A stretch of 64,000 bases of DNA from contig NC_135506.1 in NCBI RefSeq assembly GCF_052857255.1, positions 74,723,056 through 74,787,055 on the forward strand, in the 5' to 3' direction. The position numbers and the translations under genes are program-made. This document shows, one piece after another, positions 1 through 11,208 of the stretch. The notes beneath the pieces are model-generated. The model saw only the letters and a list, made by a program, of their open reading frames with translations. It made no database searches and was not told the DNA's origin. This DNA comes from Amblyomma americanum (taxonomy: Eukaryota; Arthropoda; Arachnida; Ixodida; Ixodidae). Within the stretch, counting starts at the first letter, position 1. Each line of letters starts with the position of its first letter.

Positions 1-2
1 CC

Positions 3-1475
3 CAGCGAGCGGATGAGTATGCGGCCCAATTCGCCGACTCCAACTGGGTGGCCCGATGCAATGCAGCCGCGCGAAAGATGTCTAGCCGGAACACCTGGCG
101 ACTCTTTCGCTCCCTAATGGACCCAACGAAAACATGCACGGAAACTCAAAAACACCTCCAATGAGCAATACACAGCTTCCAGGGCAACGCAACTCAGTTG
201 GCGCAAAAGCTCCGGGACCAGTACTTGTGCACCATCAAGGACCCCCGCGGGCCGGCGTACTCTTATGCAGGCTCTGAGAACGTTGAGCTGGATCAACCGT
301 TCCAGCTCCACGACCTGAGGGCGGCCCTCGCAAAAACGAAATGTGGCACTGCTCCGGGTCGGGACAAACTTACAGTCAAATTGTTAGCCAACCTCCCCGA
401 CCCGCCATACCTATCTTTAGTGGATTACATTAACTCTACCTGGCTTGGAGAAGTACCCCTCTAAATCGTCTGGAAGACCGCCCTGGTCACCTTCATTCCA
501 AAAACTGGCAAGGCCATCAACACGGACAACCTCCGTCCCATCTCTCTGACTTCCTGTGTGGGCAAACTCATGGAGACGATGATACGCGACAGGTTGTCCG
601 AGTTCATGGAATCTCAACACATTTTCGCAGACACCATGTTCGGGTTTCGCCCAGACAGATCAGCTCAGGATGTCTTGCTACTACTCAATCGTGCCATCCT
701 CGAAGGCCCCCACAATGACAAGGTCATACTCGCATTGCAATTGAAGGGAGCATTCGACAATGTTACCCACAAGATCATTCTCACCCACCTCTCTCAAACT
801 AACTGCGGCAGAGAGGCCTCCCAATACAATCGTCAATTTTTGACCGACAGACAATTCTACATTCGAAGCCAGGATAAGGAACATGGTCCTTTTCATTTAA
901 AAACCAGGGGAGCCCCTCAGGGCGCGGTGCTCTCTCCCCTGTTGTTAACTCTGGCTATGATGTAACAGCCGGCCCAGATGGGTGCTGTCGCCGGTGTGCA
1001 GCATGCGCTGTACGCCGATGACATCACCCTGTAGGCCACGCAGGGCTCCCTCGGCGACATTGAGGCCAACCTGCGCCAGGCGGCGACCATAGTGGACCGT
1101 TATGCTCGCCGCGGCGGCTTCCAATGCTCCCCCCAAAATCTGAATTTATGCACATAGGCCCCTCACCAAAGTGCCCAGTAAAAATTGCATTGTCTCGTGA
1201 GACAGGTCCCATTCCTGAAAATGTCGAGGTCCGTGTACTGGGGCTCTTGAAACATCAACACAAACGGTCAGAAACGACATTGACCAAACTCCGTAAGCTG
1301 GGGGACCAGGTGGGCCGCATGGTCAGCCGTGTTTCTAACAAGCTTCGGGAGGTTACGATGCAAGGACCCCTTGCGGCTGGCGCATGCATTTGTAACGAGT
1401 CGAATATTCGACTCCGTAATCCCACCTGCGGAAGCAAGACGAGGATGCACTAGAAGTCATCCTCCGCACAATTAT
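3..1475 (+). pseudogene. LINE ORF2 reverse transcriptase region (broken)
   Basis: Encodes the reverse transcriptase that would copy LINE RNA at the nicked chromosome. One frame (codons starting at positions divisible by 3) reads from the edge to about 1130, interrupted by stops at 162, 462, 963 and 1032. Visible motifs are LRPISLTSCVGKLME (536-580), FGFRPDRSAQDV (639-674), LKGAFDNVTHK (741-773), RGAPQGAVLSPLLL (906-947) and YADDITL (1011-1031). The catalytic Asp of motif A, normally in LDLKGAFD, reads Gln here (ALQLKGAFDNV), so the enzyme would be inactive even with stops repaired. After about 1130 the thumb region (VRVLGLLKHQ, GRMVSRVSNK) continues in another frame, with further shifts near 1360. 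Several stops look like CGA-to-TGA or similar point changes. Confidence 0.9.
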
Positions 1476-1496
1476 TAAGCTGCCCTGAACCTCCCC

Positions 1497-2572
1497 GTGA
1501 ACACCTCCACCCAGCGTCTCCTGGGGATGGGTATGGTTAACACGCTTCGGGAGCTCCGGGAAGCCCACTTGACCAACCAATATACACGTCTCTCGAAGAC
1601 ATCGTCGGGTCGCCGCCTCCTTGCGCGACTACATATCCAACACACCACTCTCATGGAAGAGCGCATACGAATTCCATCCCAGTGGAGATGCGCCCTCCAC
1701 GTGCGCCCTCTTCCCGCGAACATGACCCGTGAGGACCATAATGGCCGGCGCCTGGCGCGGGCGGAAGACGTGTCCCGCCACTATAGATCGAAACCCGGCG
1801 TATTCTACGTGGACGCCTCCGGCCTTCACCATGGGGGGTGGTACACGGCCGGAGTCGTCCACCAATCAAAAACAGTGAATGGCCTTACTTTTCGAGCCCG
1901 TGACATAACACACGCGGAGTAGGTGGCCATAGCATTGGCTGCATCTCATCCCACTTCCAAAACAATTATTTCCGACTCGCGGGGGGCTGTCGGAACGTTG
2001 AGCAGGGCTGGGTACCGTACCTAGCCTACCGCCTTCTCCAAAACAGCGTCTCTACCGGGGACCCCGCTCACGGGAGTATTGTTTGGGCTGCTTTTCACAT
2101 GGGTCTTGAGGGAAATCAGGCAGCTGACGCCGCCTCCCGCGCGCTTTCTCACCGGGCATTTCCCTCCCACCCCAACGATCAAGAGCTCGAATTCACACCG
2201 GCTTACTCTTTCCAAGACATTGTTTTACTCTATCAATATGGCCACAGCCTTTATCCGCGCCCGTGTAAAGGCCTCTCAAAGGCGGAGGCGCGGCTTCTGC
2301 TCTGCCTTTATACTAATACTTTGCTGTGCCCGGCAGCTCTCAAACACTTTGACCCTTCTTTCTCGGGCAGCTGTCCGCACTGTGCGAAGAAGTCTTTAGA
2401 CGTCTACCACCTGGTGTGGACCTGTCCCTCCAACCTTGCTATCCCCCCTCATCCCAACCCCACCCTGGAGGACTGGGAGGCGACCCTGCTCGGCTGCTCT
2501 GACCTACAGGCTCAAAAGGCCTTGGTTGCGCGTGCCCGGGCAGCGGCTGACGCCACTGGGGTCCCGTACTAG
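1497..2572 (+). pseudogene. LINE ORF2 RNase H and zinc-binding C-terminus (broken)
   Basis: The RNase H domain degrades the RNA strand of the hybrid. It reads GVFYVDASG (first catalytic Asp, near 1797-1823), ITHAE with the catalytic Glu followed at once by a TAG stop at 1920, then IISDSRGAVGTL (third acid) in the same frame. A frameshift between about 2018 and 2060 moves to GLEGNQAADAASRAL (2102-2146), the last acidic motif. The tail has CPHCAKKSLDVYHLVWTC, a C-x2-C...H...C cluster typical of I-group C-termini, and ends LEDWEATLLGCSDLQ...GVPY then TAG at 2570-2572. Same C-terminal pattern as the fragments at 24114, 32640 and 43183. Confidence 0.88.
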
Positions 2573-2682
2573 GGACCCCACCTAGTGTTTGTGAGGGCCG
2601 GCCTCTTAAGGGTCGGTCCAATCATACCTCCCTGTAAATACTTTTTTTTTCTAGCCAATAAATGTTTTTCACCACCACCACC

Positions 2683-3845
2683 CGCAGGAGCGGAGTTGGG
2701 CGGAGGTCCGTCATTATGTTCTAAGTTCTGCGAGAAAGACGCTTCTTTCTTGTGCAGGAGCCGTGATATTCGAAGAAATCTGTTCAGTGCCCTTAGTATC
2801 TGTTTGGCCGCCGCCCGCAAATTTGACGTCGCGATATCTAATGATACGTTAACGAGGTTTCTGTTACGGCCTTTTATACTTTTCTAGGGGCGAGATAGTT
2901 TCATCGTAACACTATCGGAAAGCTTCACATATTACGTGGAACAACAGCGAACCGGTGCCTGCCGATTAGAGCTCACAACGCTCTATCTGAAAACACATCG
3001 GCACACTCCAGTACACATACGTGTCCTAAGAAACTCGCGTGCAAGAGTTGTACCTAAATTTCACTTTTTTTAATAAGCAATGAATAATATCTTTCGCCTA
3101 TTTTTATAACACTATGCGCTCAACTCTGCCTAACCAGCTAAACTTTCCTCTGCTCATATGAAGAGGATATAAAAAGTGTTCATGAAGTTTGGAAATATAG
3201 TATTGAGCCGAAATTCCAACGGCACGGTGAAATAGGAAGTTGTTCGAAGGAGCACTGTCACTTCTTTACCACTTTAAGCGCCTATTTACCTTTAATAGGT
3301 ACAGAATTTTCAGCGGTCATTTGCTTTGGAATTGATTCTTCATTCAGCGAATTATGTTTCGTGTTCACGTTCACAGGAGCTCAGAAAGTTTACATTGTGA
3401 TTAAGGTGGCCAATAGAAATGCTTTGATAAGTTACTATCTCAAGAACTACATCTTTTCTTTCAAAGGACACCAAGATGCGTTCCGAGGCCAATCGAAACT
3501 GTAAACTGAGCATCAAAAGGAAACCATGTAAATGTGCGGCTCTTAGAAAACAAAGCGCATTGCTATAGAGTAGACAAACGCGTGTATTTTGAGCAGGGGG
3601 TGAATCGTGTGGAACAATTATTATCAAAAGGGGAAATTGTTGGGCTAGTTGATTCATAATACTGGAACGAAACAGAGCGAAAACACAGGACTACAGAAAG
3701 GAAGAAAACAGACAGAACGCCGACATCCAACTGGGTTAATTTCGTGCGAGAAAGCATTGAATACAGAAAAAGAGCACAAGAAAAACACAACATAATGGGA
3801 ATATAATTTGCTTGTATCTAAGAAGCCTGCTTCTTTCTTTTTTGA
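2683..3845. other. unassigned AT-rich sequence
   Basis: No coding stretch with recognisable motifs on either strand. Poly-T runs and a TATAAAA-like string near 3170 are not supported as a promoter by any downstream gene. Confidence 0.5.
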
Positions 3846-4020
3846 AGGTCTACGGAAATTTCGACCACTTGGGGTTTTTTGACATGCACTGGCATCGCAC
3901 AGTACACGACCCTCTAGAATTTCGCCTTCATCGAAATTCGACCGCAGCGGCTGGGATCGAACCCGCGTCATTCGGGTCAGCAGCCGAGAGCCGTAACCAC
4001 TGAGCCACCGTGGCGGCGGT
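3846..4020 (-). mobile_element. Ruka-like tRNA-headed SINE, 3'-truncated
   Basis: On the minus strand it begins CCGCCGCCACGGTGGCTCAG at 4020, a tRNA-like head with an A-box, followed by a GGTTCGATCC-type B-box (complement of GGGATCGAACCCGCG near 3954-3968). It then has the body CATTTCGATGGAGG-like, CTAGAGG.CGTGTACTGTGCGATG and CAGGTGGTCGAAATTTCCG modules. It stops at 3846 inside the CCGGAGCCCTTCACTACGG block, so the terminal AGCCTGAGTCGC module is missing. Non-coding; it relied on a partner LINE's machinery. Confidence 0.88.
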
Positions 4021-4110
4021 AGACGAGAAAGCACCCGACGTGAAATACAAAGGTCGTGTGTTCAGATCCCACCGACGGCATGTGGTTGTTTTTTTCTGCA
4101 TTCTAAAAAA
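4021..4110 (+). mobile_element. tRNA-like SINE remnant of a second type
   Basis: Directly abutting the previous SINE, GGTCGTGTGTTCAGATCCC (4051-4069) resembles a tRNA B-box and T-arm, followed by CACCGACGGCATGTGGTTG and a T-rich tail. The A-box half is absent, consistent with the Ruka-like copy having landed in or replaced it. No coding content. Family assignment is uncertain. Confidence 0.4.
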
Positions 4111-6767
4111 GTATATTTAAGCGAAGAAACAATTTCACTAATAATCCTTCATTGATAAACGCCTGAAATTGAAAAAAGAAAACCATCCTCTCTGCATCTT
4201 GTTTTCGGTGACTGCTGGCTTTCTTGATGTATCTCATAACGAGGCTCTCGGTTTTGCCTTCCGTTGTCTGCACAAAACAAATGCAGTTTCGTTAAAGTAC
4301 GTTGCAAGGGAAGCAATAGCGGTGACCTGACGCGCGGCTGAAAGAAGAAATACAGTAAATGGGGAGCAAAACTTAATCTTGGATAGCGCTTTCTAGGCCT
4401 CAAAAACTCAGAGCCAACGCGAATTGATCTTGGATGGGAAATCGTGTTGTCTTCAATAAGACATGTCTCAGGCCAGCAGATCTCTGTCGTAAAGACATCA
4501 TTTCAAAGCCCGCGGGAGCCGAAGCGACTGAAGACACGGACACAAGCTTAAACAAAATGGTAAGTTTGAGAGGAGCTAATAAATAAAAAAAATGAGAGTG
4601 TCAGTTCGAAAATACAGCATACCCGTTCTGTTGCTTTCTTTTTCTTTATTTGTTGCGCACGCAGTTCACCGATATTGAAGCTGCAGCATTAAATATACAC
4701 GTTGCCAACTGATTGTTACCTCCACGTCTTTTCTGGTTTATTTTCCAAAGTGGGCGCTAAAGATACTTAGCAGTTAGGTGTGACGGTCACTGTACATAAA
4801 GACTGCTTTTAGAGAAGAAATACTTCTTTCGCTTTGCTCCCGTAGCAATGCCATAAAGCTTTTTGTTTTCCAAACCATTTTCGGGACAATTATCGAGCAT
4901 CGAATTTTGGTCGTAGTAATGAACTACGGAAAGTTTTGATAAATATTCTTGCTACCGACGTACTCAGATAATGTATGCCATTCCCGAGAACAACACCGAG
5001 AAATGTTGACGTCCTCAATCTGTCTGTGTAAAAGCTCGCGCCGACAAAACGCTCATCATTTGATGCACAAGCACACCCAGCAACTCCATTCATTACACTT
5101 ATGAAGTCTTGTTTCTCTTTTGTTTTAAAACATGGTTCGAACCGAGGATAATAGATTCCATCGATTGTCAGACATTGGTTCCGACGCTACTGCGAGGTAC
5201 TCAGTGGGGGCTTCGCTCTTTTACATAAAAGATGAGAAATTAATAAAAAAACACGAAAAACGCGAAATGTGTGCTGCCCTGATACAGTTTCATACACACG
5301 TCACAGTCTTCATGGGGTTTGAGGGGCCATTTTTTAGTCGTCGGGCAAACATCATTTCCATAAGCAGGCGATTCAGGATATTTCCCGTCATCTGAGATAC
5401 AGGTACAAGCTAGGAAATCAAATATATAGTCGATAGCCACTAGTCGGAACCTTGTACGTGCCTTTAGGGTAGAGATAATGCATTGTGAAGAGCATGGTAT
5501 TTTTGCCGCTAATATTTGGAGTCGTTTAGAGGGCCGCGAATTTCGAGTGGGTGGCTGTATTCAAGAATAGTGCGGCCGTTGAACCTTAGATTGATTCGAC
5601 CTTGAGAGGCTGCTACCACGGCCAATGAATCAGTCTGCCGTCCTCTTAGTGATGAAAGTGCTAACATTTTACTGAAGGTGCTTCTTTTTGTCAGAATAGT
5701 TCGTGTCTGGCTATTTGTTATTCCAAAATACTATTTTGGCTTCATTATTAAAAAAGTTTTTTCACACCTCTTTTACTTTATTTATTATTCAATTATTTAT
5801 ATATGCACTGGTCCACTTGCTTGTCATTTTATTGTCATTTGACTGTTTCCATCGTATAGAAATGCAGACCGCAATTTTAGAGCTAAATTTAAACAAAGAC
5901 ATTACAGTTGTCTTTTTGAGATGCGCAAACTATCCTTAACTTCTGGTGCATGCAAAAGAAATTATAAAACGTTTCCATTATTTAAATGACAAAAGGAAAG
6001 AATGGCCATTGTTCTTCTCATTTTATTCCAGTGTCAAAGTGCTGGAATTACTGTATAACACAAGGATAATCGACTATTCACATGAAATGCACTGTAAAAG
6101 TCGCACTTCTTTTGTTCCCAGGTGGAACACTGTCGTTCCTAATGGAGCAAGGGTATGGAAGGAACGCCGGCCTGTGTACTTGTATCGAAGTCAAACGGAC
6201 GTCATCCTATAATCCTGATCACTGCGGTAGTGGTTCTGGTGAGTTCTGCGCCTAACAGCCTCTGTTAGAAAGGGAAAAGAAACAGAAACGAAAAAGAGGT
6301 ACCCGAAAATGTTCCGTCTCCCTGAAACGAGGACAGTCGTGTCGGCAAAACGTTTCTTTGTTAGCTTTTGTTTACCCACCAGCGGGTTTTTTGAGTGATG
6401 CATAGTGCCTGTTGATTTTATTAGAGATTGATTCTTATCATTGTATTTAGCCGCCTACGTCGCAGTATTGCTTGAAAATGTTCTTTGTTCACAGAGAAAC
6501 TTGCTATGGCTGAATTATGCTCCTATTACACACCGCATCCCACAGAAATGACACAGTTGCATATGTGGCAACTACATGCTTTGGAGCTGTGTCTTTTGTG
6601 AATGAGTCGTCGTTAGTAATGATTTATGTAAGTTTTACACTCAGGCACTTTTTATTATTTTTATTTTTGGAGAGGTGGCACTCATAACACCTTTACGTTG
6701 CCATCTTTATGAAAATTATAATTGAATTTGAAATGTGCGGTTTAGTACACCGATGCAACAGATGTAC
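4111..6767. other. unassigned AT-rich sequence
   Basis: Only short, motif-free open frames are present. Includes very AT-rich patches near 5740-5830 (TTATTTATTATTCAATTATT-like). I see no repeat family, RNA gene or promoter I can defend. Confidence 0.5.
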
Positions 6768-6962
6768 TACGAGGGAGGCCGTAGTGCAGGACTCTCGAAT
6801 AACTTACACCACTTGTGGTGCTCTCGAGTGCTCTGGTATTGCACAGCACAGATGCGTCCTTTTCTATTTCGTCTCCATCGATGTACAGCTGCCGTGGTCA
6901 GGATGGAAGCCGTGACTCTGAGATCAGCAGCCTGGCGCCCAAGTGACCAAGCCGCCGTGACT
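6768..6962 (-). mobile_element. degraded Ruka-like SINE
   Basis: Order of diverged modules matches a minus-strand SINE: GAGGCCGTAGTGCAGGACTC (for GACGCCGTAGTGAAGGGCTC), ATTGCACAGCACAG, TTTCGTCTCCATCGATGTAC, then a tRNA-like head ending CAAGCCGCCGTGACTGG. Heavily mutated, so an old insertion. Confidence 0.6.
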
Positions 6963-7227
6963 GGTCCAACTTTACGCGTACATATCAGTATTTTGAGACG
7001 TCTTGCCTAAGAGGAACTTTTGAATGGTTTTTACTGTGTTGTTTGCTGCAGGAAATAATTTGTTTTCGCATTTAAGCTGGAGCACGTACTAACGCATTTA
7101 GTTTAGCGCGTTAGTATTCGCTTCCTGACATTGCCGTTTTCTAGCGAACAGTACGCGCTACAAACACAATGCACACTATGCAGAACACTACAAAGAACAA
7201 GGCAGGACACCCGTTAGACACAACATC

Positions 7228-7427
7228 CGTTAGGCTGTGAGATGCATCGTAGTGGAAACAATCTGGAGTAGTTTAAGCCACTAGGGGTTCTTCAACGCAC
7301 ACTGACATCATGCAGAACTTTTTGTATTTTGCCCCCACCACCCGTGAAAAGCAATAACCATGGTCAGGATTCTACCCCGCTCTCAGCAACTAAGGCTATT
7401 GAGCACTGAGGCGAATGTGCTGGTTGC
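7228..7427 (-). mobile_element. degraded Ruka-like SINE
   Basis: Recognisable diverged modules are GAGATGCATCGTAGTGG, CCACTAGGGGTTCTTCAACG, CACTGACATCATGCAGAAC, and a head ending in AGCAACTAAGGCTATTGAGC that corresponds to the tRNA-like region. It directly abuts an RTE-like fragment at 7428. Confidence 0.6.
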
Positions 7428-7779
7428 CATCATCATCGTTATCATAAACCTGAATACACCCACTGCAGGGCAAAGGCCTCTCCCATGTCTCTACTTAGCC
7501 CTGTCCTTTGCCAGCTGCGCCCACGCTGTGCCTGCAAACTTTTTAATCTCATCCGTCCACCTAACTTTCTGCTGACACCTGCTACGCTTGCCTTTTCACA
7601 GAATCTACTCCGTTACCCTTAAGTACCAGCGGTTGTCTTGCCTTCGCACCACGTGTCCACCCCAAGCCCATTTCTTCCTCTTGATTTCGTCTAGGACGTC
7701 ATTAACCCGCGTTTGTTCCCTCACCCACTCTGCCCGCTTCCGGGCTCCTAAGGTTACACTTATAATTTTTCTTCTTGTT
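7428..7779 (-). mobile_element. RTE-like LINE, 3' terminal fragment
   Basis: The minus strand encodes the conserved C-terminus of an endonuclease/reverse transcriptase polyprotein. I read RKRAEWVREQTRVNDVLDE, GGHVVRRQDNRWYLRVTE, a stop, then KVRWTDEIKKFAGTAWAQLA. It ends with a trinucleotide-like tail seen on the plus strand as CATCATCATCG at 7428. This WAGHVMRRQDNRW / RWADEIRKFAG signature is common in arthropod RTE-type LINEs. The copy is severely 5'-truncated and contains stops. Three more copies of the same tail occur here (17925, 50158, 52986). Confidence 0.8.
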
Positions 7780-8629
7780 GTTGTTCGTTGTTCTCACCTA
7801 ACGCAAAATAATCAAGCAGGAAAGTATTTGAGAATTCGGCACTATAGTATCTAAATAATTGAAGACAGACGTTAGCGCAGGAAGCGCCGCCTCCCAGAAA
7901 TAACAAAAAAAAAAACAGCAGACACACGAACGCTGCGTTGTGGTAAAGATCCACTCATCCGTTTTCCATCTTCTGTCGTCTTATCTAGGGTTTCGAATAA
8001 ACGTAGTCGGTCAGATGCTTTGCGTACGGAGAGCGACGGCATTCTGTAGGTATTTTTCAGTGTGGCGAAGCGCTGGATTCGAGAATAAGATGCCAGAATG
8101 AGCCGAACTGCTTTGTTTGACAACGCCTCGAGGTTTTTTGTCCAACGGATATGATGAGGATGCCAACTGATACATGCGTTCTCTAATTAAGGCCGCATGA
8201 GCGAGTTATGCCCATGAAGTCTAATGCTCCCGCGGCTGACGAGGGGAAGACGATTAAGCAAACCGACCTTGTTTTTAACATGTGATCGTTTTCTGTTAAA
8301 TTGCAATCAATTGGTATCCTGAGATACTTCAACGTTGAAGCTGAATAAATTTTAATCCTTAAAATTGCGCATGAAATAAGCGGACGTAGGCGTTAACTTA
8401 AGACATTTCCTTTGGTTCTGCGTTGATTTCCTTTTGCCTTAGAGAACACTATTATGCTAATTTGTTGAGGGCAATCAGCAACATTGATGTCAGTTGGCCT
8501 CGTTATTACTAAGGCTCGTTATCGTCAGCGTTCTTGTCATAGTTAGTCATGCTAATATATTTGCCACTCTTATTACTGCCCAATAACACTGTACTTTAGC
8601 TTCATCATTAGTGCCCCACGCAAAAAAAT
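7780..8629. other. unassigned sequence
   Basis: No gene or repeat recognised. Short homopolymer runs, for example A-rich at 7906-7916, and no sustained motif-bearing frame. Confidence 0.45.
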
Positions 8630-8779
8630 TACCAGGTAGCCACCAGTTTTTTGATGCTAACCAGACATCCTGCACCACACCGATGTTTTTGCATTTCGCC
8701 TCCATCGAAATGGTGCTGCTGCGATCGGGAGGCCCATTGCGGTAGAATTTGGAAGCTGTACGCAATATCCACTAAAGCC
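8630..8779 (-). mobile_element. degraded Ruka-like SINE
   Basis: Minus-strand copy recognised by ACCAGGTAGCCACCAGTTTT, CCTGCACCACACCGATG, TTGCATTTCGCCTCCATCGA and GCTGCGATCGGGA in the expected order. The tRNA-like head is strongly eroded. Confidence 0.55.
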
Positions 8780-10244
8780 CCTACTCGATAGACACTGCGC
8801 CATGTGCCGGGCGTGCACGCGCGATAGGCTCCTCATGCCGGGCTTCGAAAAGAGGCATGCGTCTCCATGTTCCCGGTGCTGGCTTTCTCCCCATCTCGCG
8901 AGGACTGAAACAATTGTAGGCCGCTAACAAATGAAGCGAGGGGAGCGGAAATAACTTCAAGCCGCGAAGAAAAGGGTCGGGGAGAGCTCCGCGGCTTTCC
9001 GATTGTTGTAAAATGAACCCCACTTCTGACGCAATACGGCGCGTGTAGCGCACGCATCAAACATTTGGCAAGAACAGACCAGAGCGTAGGAGCTCACACT
9101 GGCAGTGGCTTGTGCGTGCGCATGCGCAGACCGGCTCTTGCATACGTGCGTACACCCATGCATGGCGCGAGTGTCAGCAGATGGAGCGTTTGAATTTGCA
9201 TGTTGTGTTGACCCTGTTAAGCATGCATCGCCTTCATAAAGCTGAGTAAGTGGCAAAGCAAACTTTACAACCTTGCAATCGAACGCAGACATTTACAAGT
9301 ACATGGCACAGTATGCTGCATAGGGGGAATGTATAAAAAATCACCTGCTTGGCTTGAGCGGCATATCGTAGTATAATAGCGATTTTCTCTACCTAGAGGA
9401 GGCGCTTCTAAAAATTCAGTATGACGGCGTTACGGATTGCTGCACCAACGGGCACACAAATAGAATCGCGTTTTTTTTTAATTTTCAGAATAATCTCGTG
9501 GTTTTTACTCGACGGACGGAGCATCATGCGGATCACACAACCAGTTTTGTCCCTTGTGGGAAAAAAATTCGGAAAGACAAGGCAAAAAACTGCTCTGTTG
9601 CTTTTGAAAACGGCTGGCGTGAGAGGAGTGGTAGGTGGTAGACGTGAACTTTGCAGATAACTGAAGATCCATGACATTGGTAATGAAGGTCCTTGAACAA
9701 CACATGGATAACAAATCGAGAAGGTGAAGTTAGCAAGATGCAGCGATTACAATTTTTCATGCTGCTTTGCAGAAAACAAGCTAGAGAAATTAGCCAGTCA
9801 CTATTGCTTTCGTGAAAAATGATAAAGGTGCTCTTATTTACTTTTTTACACCTTTAAACTTGGCAAACTACATTCTATTTTAAATAAGAATATAGGATTA
9901 TAATCATGTGTTGACGTGAAAGGAGAGAATACTGAAGGCTCCTTTTTACGCGCACTGTCTTTTCGGAGACATTCACTGAGCATTATGTCCTCAGTTTGTT
10001 CTTGTGCAATGCATGATGAGCATCCAATGAATGTTCTCCGCTTTTTGTACGTTCCGCTATTTTACAATCTCTTCGCCAGTTCATAATCTATTTTTGCCAT
10101 TTGCTCGTCTGTCCGACAAATTCCAGCAATCGTTAGAAAATGAGAAAAGAAATGCTCGTATTGAAATGGAATTTGAATGAAGTCATTACTTCACCCTCCC
10201 CCGATTTTCTGTGGTTAACAAAGGTCCATATCACCAGTCACGCA
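8780..10244. other. unassigned sequence with a GC-richer patch
   Basis: 8780-9060 is noticeably more GC- and CpG-rich than its surroundings, but neither strand shows a protein motif, splice-supported frame or core promoter. The rest is AT-rich with a poly-T run near 9472. Nothing further identified. Confidence 0.4.
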
Positions 10245-10482
10245 CCGCCGCGGTGGCCTTGTGGTTATGGCGCTCGGCTACTGACGCTAAAGGCGCGGGT
10301 TCGATCCCGGCCACGGCGGTCGAATTTAGATGGAGGCAAAACTCTAGAATCCCACGTACTGTGCGATATCAATGCACGTTAGAGAACCCCCGGTGGTCGC
10401 ATTTCTGGAGCCCTCCACTACGGCGTCCTTCATAGCCTAAGCCTCTTTGGAATGTTAAACCTCATAAAACCAAAACCAAACC
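10245..10482 (+). mobile_element. full-length Ruka-like SINE
   Basis: The clearest full-length plus-strand copy, about 238 bp. The tRNA-like head CCGCCGCGGTGGCCTTGTGG carries the A-box, and GCGGGTTCGATCCCGGCC carries the B-box (10298-10315), the internal RNA polymerase III promoter. The body carries TAGATGGAGGCAAAACTCTA, GTGCGATATCAATGCACG, GGTGGTCGCATTT and CTACGGCGTCCTTCATAGCC. It ends with a CCAAAACCAAACC tail. The modest divergence suggests an insertion younger than those at 6768 and 8630. Confidence 0.92.
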
Positions 10483-11049
10483 ACCTTTCGCGCACCTTGT
10501 ATTAACACTCCTAATTACAGACAGTCACGTAGTGCTAAACTCGTCGCGCTTGAAATGTTCTGGGTAATCATAGGTGCTCAGCGATCTTTCATAACGAACA
10601 GTCTCTGCTAATTTGGATTGGAACTTCTAGTTCAGGCAAATTATGTTTTTATAAATATAGACTGGGTGCCTAATAACGACTGCGCTGTCATTTCCCTGAG
10701 CGTATCACTGCCGGGTCGCACAATCAACTCACGCAATGACGCTCAGCGGGTGCTCAATCTCGCTAGTGAGCGAGCGTCCAGGTAACAGCACTCTTAAGAC
10801 ATTTTTTGCGTCAAAACGTGGAGAGCTAGGTCTGAATTCCGGCGAACCACTAAGGCAGCGGAGCAAAGAACGCGGTTCCGCGCACAAATCCTTCTTGATC
10901 TAGTAACCAAGACCACAATTTATTTTCAGTGCCATTAACTTGGGGCTCGCATTTCGAACCTTACTGTTCGTTTAGGATTTTTTGTCTACTCTAAGAATGT
11001 GCATCACTTCGTGCTTCCCTGGCTAAAAGCGCAAGCCTCCTTGACATTG
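10483..11049. other. unassigned sequence
   Basis: Neither coding signal nor repeat identified. An inverted motif GCTAGTGAGCGAGC near 10765 is too short to interpret. Confidence 0.4.
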
Positions 11050-11208
11050 GTGTGGTCTTTGGGGGTTTAGCGTCCCAGAGCGACTCCATGGAGTAGGGCT
11101 CAGGAAATTTCGAGCACCCGGGGATCTTTAACGTGCACTGACATCGCACAGCACACGGGCCTCTAGAATTTCAGCATCCTTCAATGTTAGACCGCCGCGG
11201 CCGGGCCT
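11050..11208 (-). mobile_element. Ruka-like SINE lacking its tRNA head
   Basis: Minus-strand copy with the 3' end intact (TGGTCTTTGGGGGTTTAGCG, TCCCAGAGCGACTC) and body modules GAAATTTCGAGCACCC, CACTGACATCGCACAGCACA and GGGCCTCTAGAATTTC. It breaks off at CCGCCGCGGCCGGG, so most of the tRNA-like promoter is gone. It also lacks part of the AGGCTATGAGAGACGCCG block. Confidence 0.82.

Larger units (their letters stand above)
1..2682 (+). mobile_element. I-group non-LTR retrotransposon (LINE), 3' part, decayed
   Basis: The 3' two-thirds of ORF2 of a LINE, truncated by the window edge. Domains in order are the linker before the reverse transcriptase (RT), RT, RNase H and a cysteine-rich tail. The 3' end is a short UTR with an AATAAA-type signal near 2656 and a CACCACCACC tail at about 2670-2682. 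The RNase H domain after RT is characteristic of the I group of LINEs. The same architecture and the same TTTTTCAYCACCACCA end recur in the element at 27600-33082, so the two belong to one superfamily. The copy is dead: at least five in-frame stops and several frameshifts. Clade assignment is from motifs, not a tree. Confidence 0.9.

Noticed and set aside
10298..10315. Genuine tRNA genes at SINE heads, here and at 40398, 45389 and 59534
   Set aside because: The heads have A- and B-box but continue into conserved SINE bodies and lack a tRNA 3' end followed by a T-run terminator.
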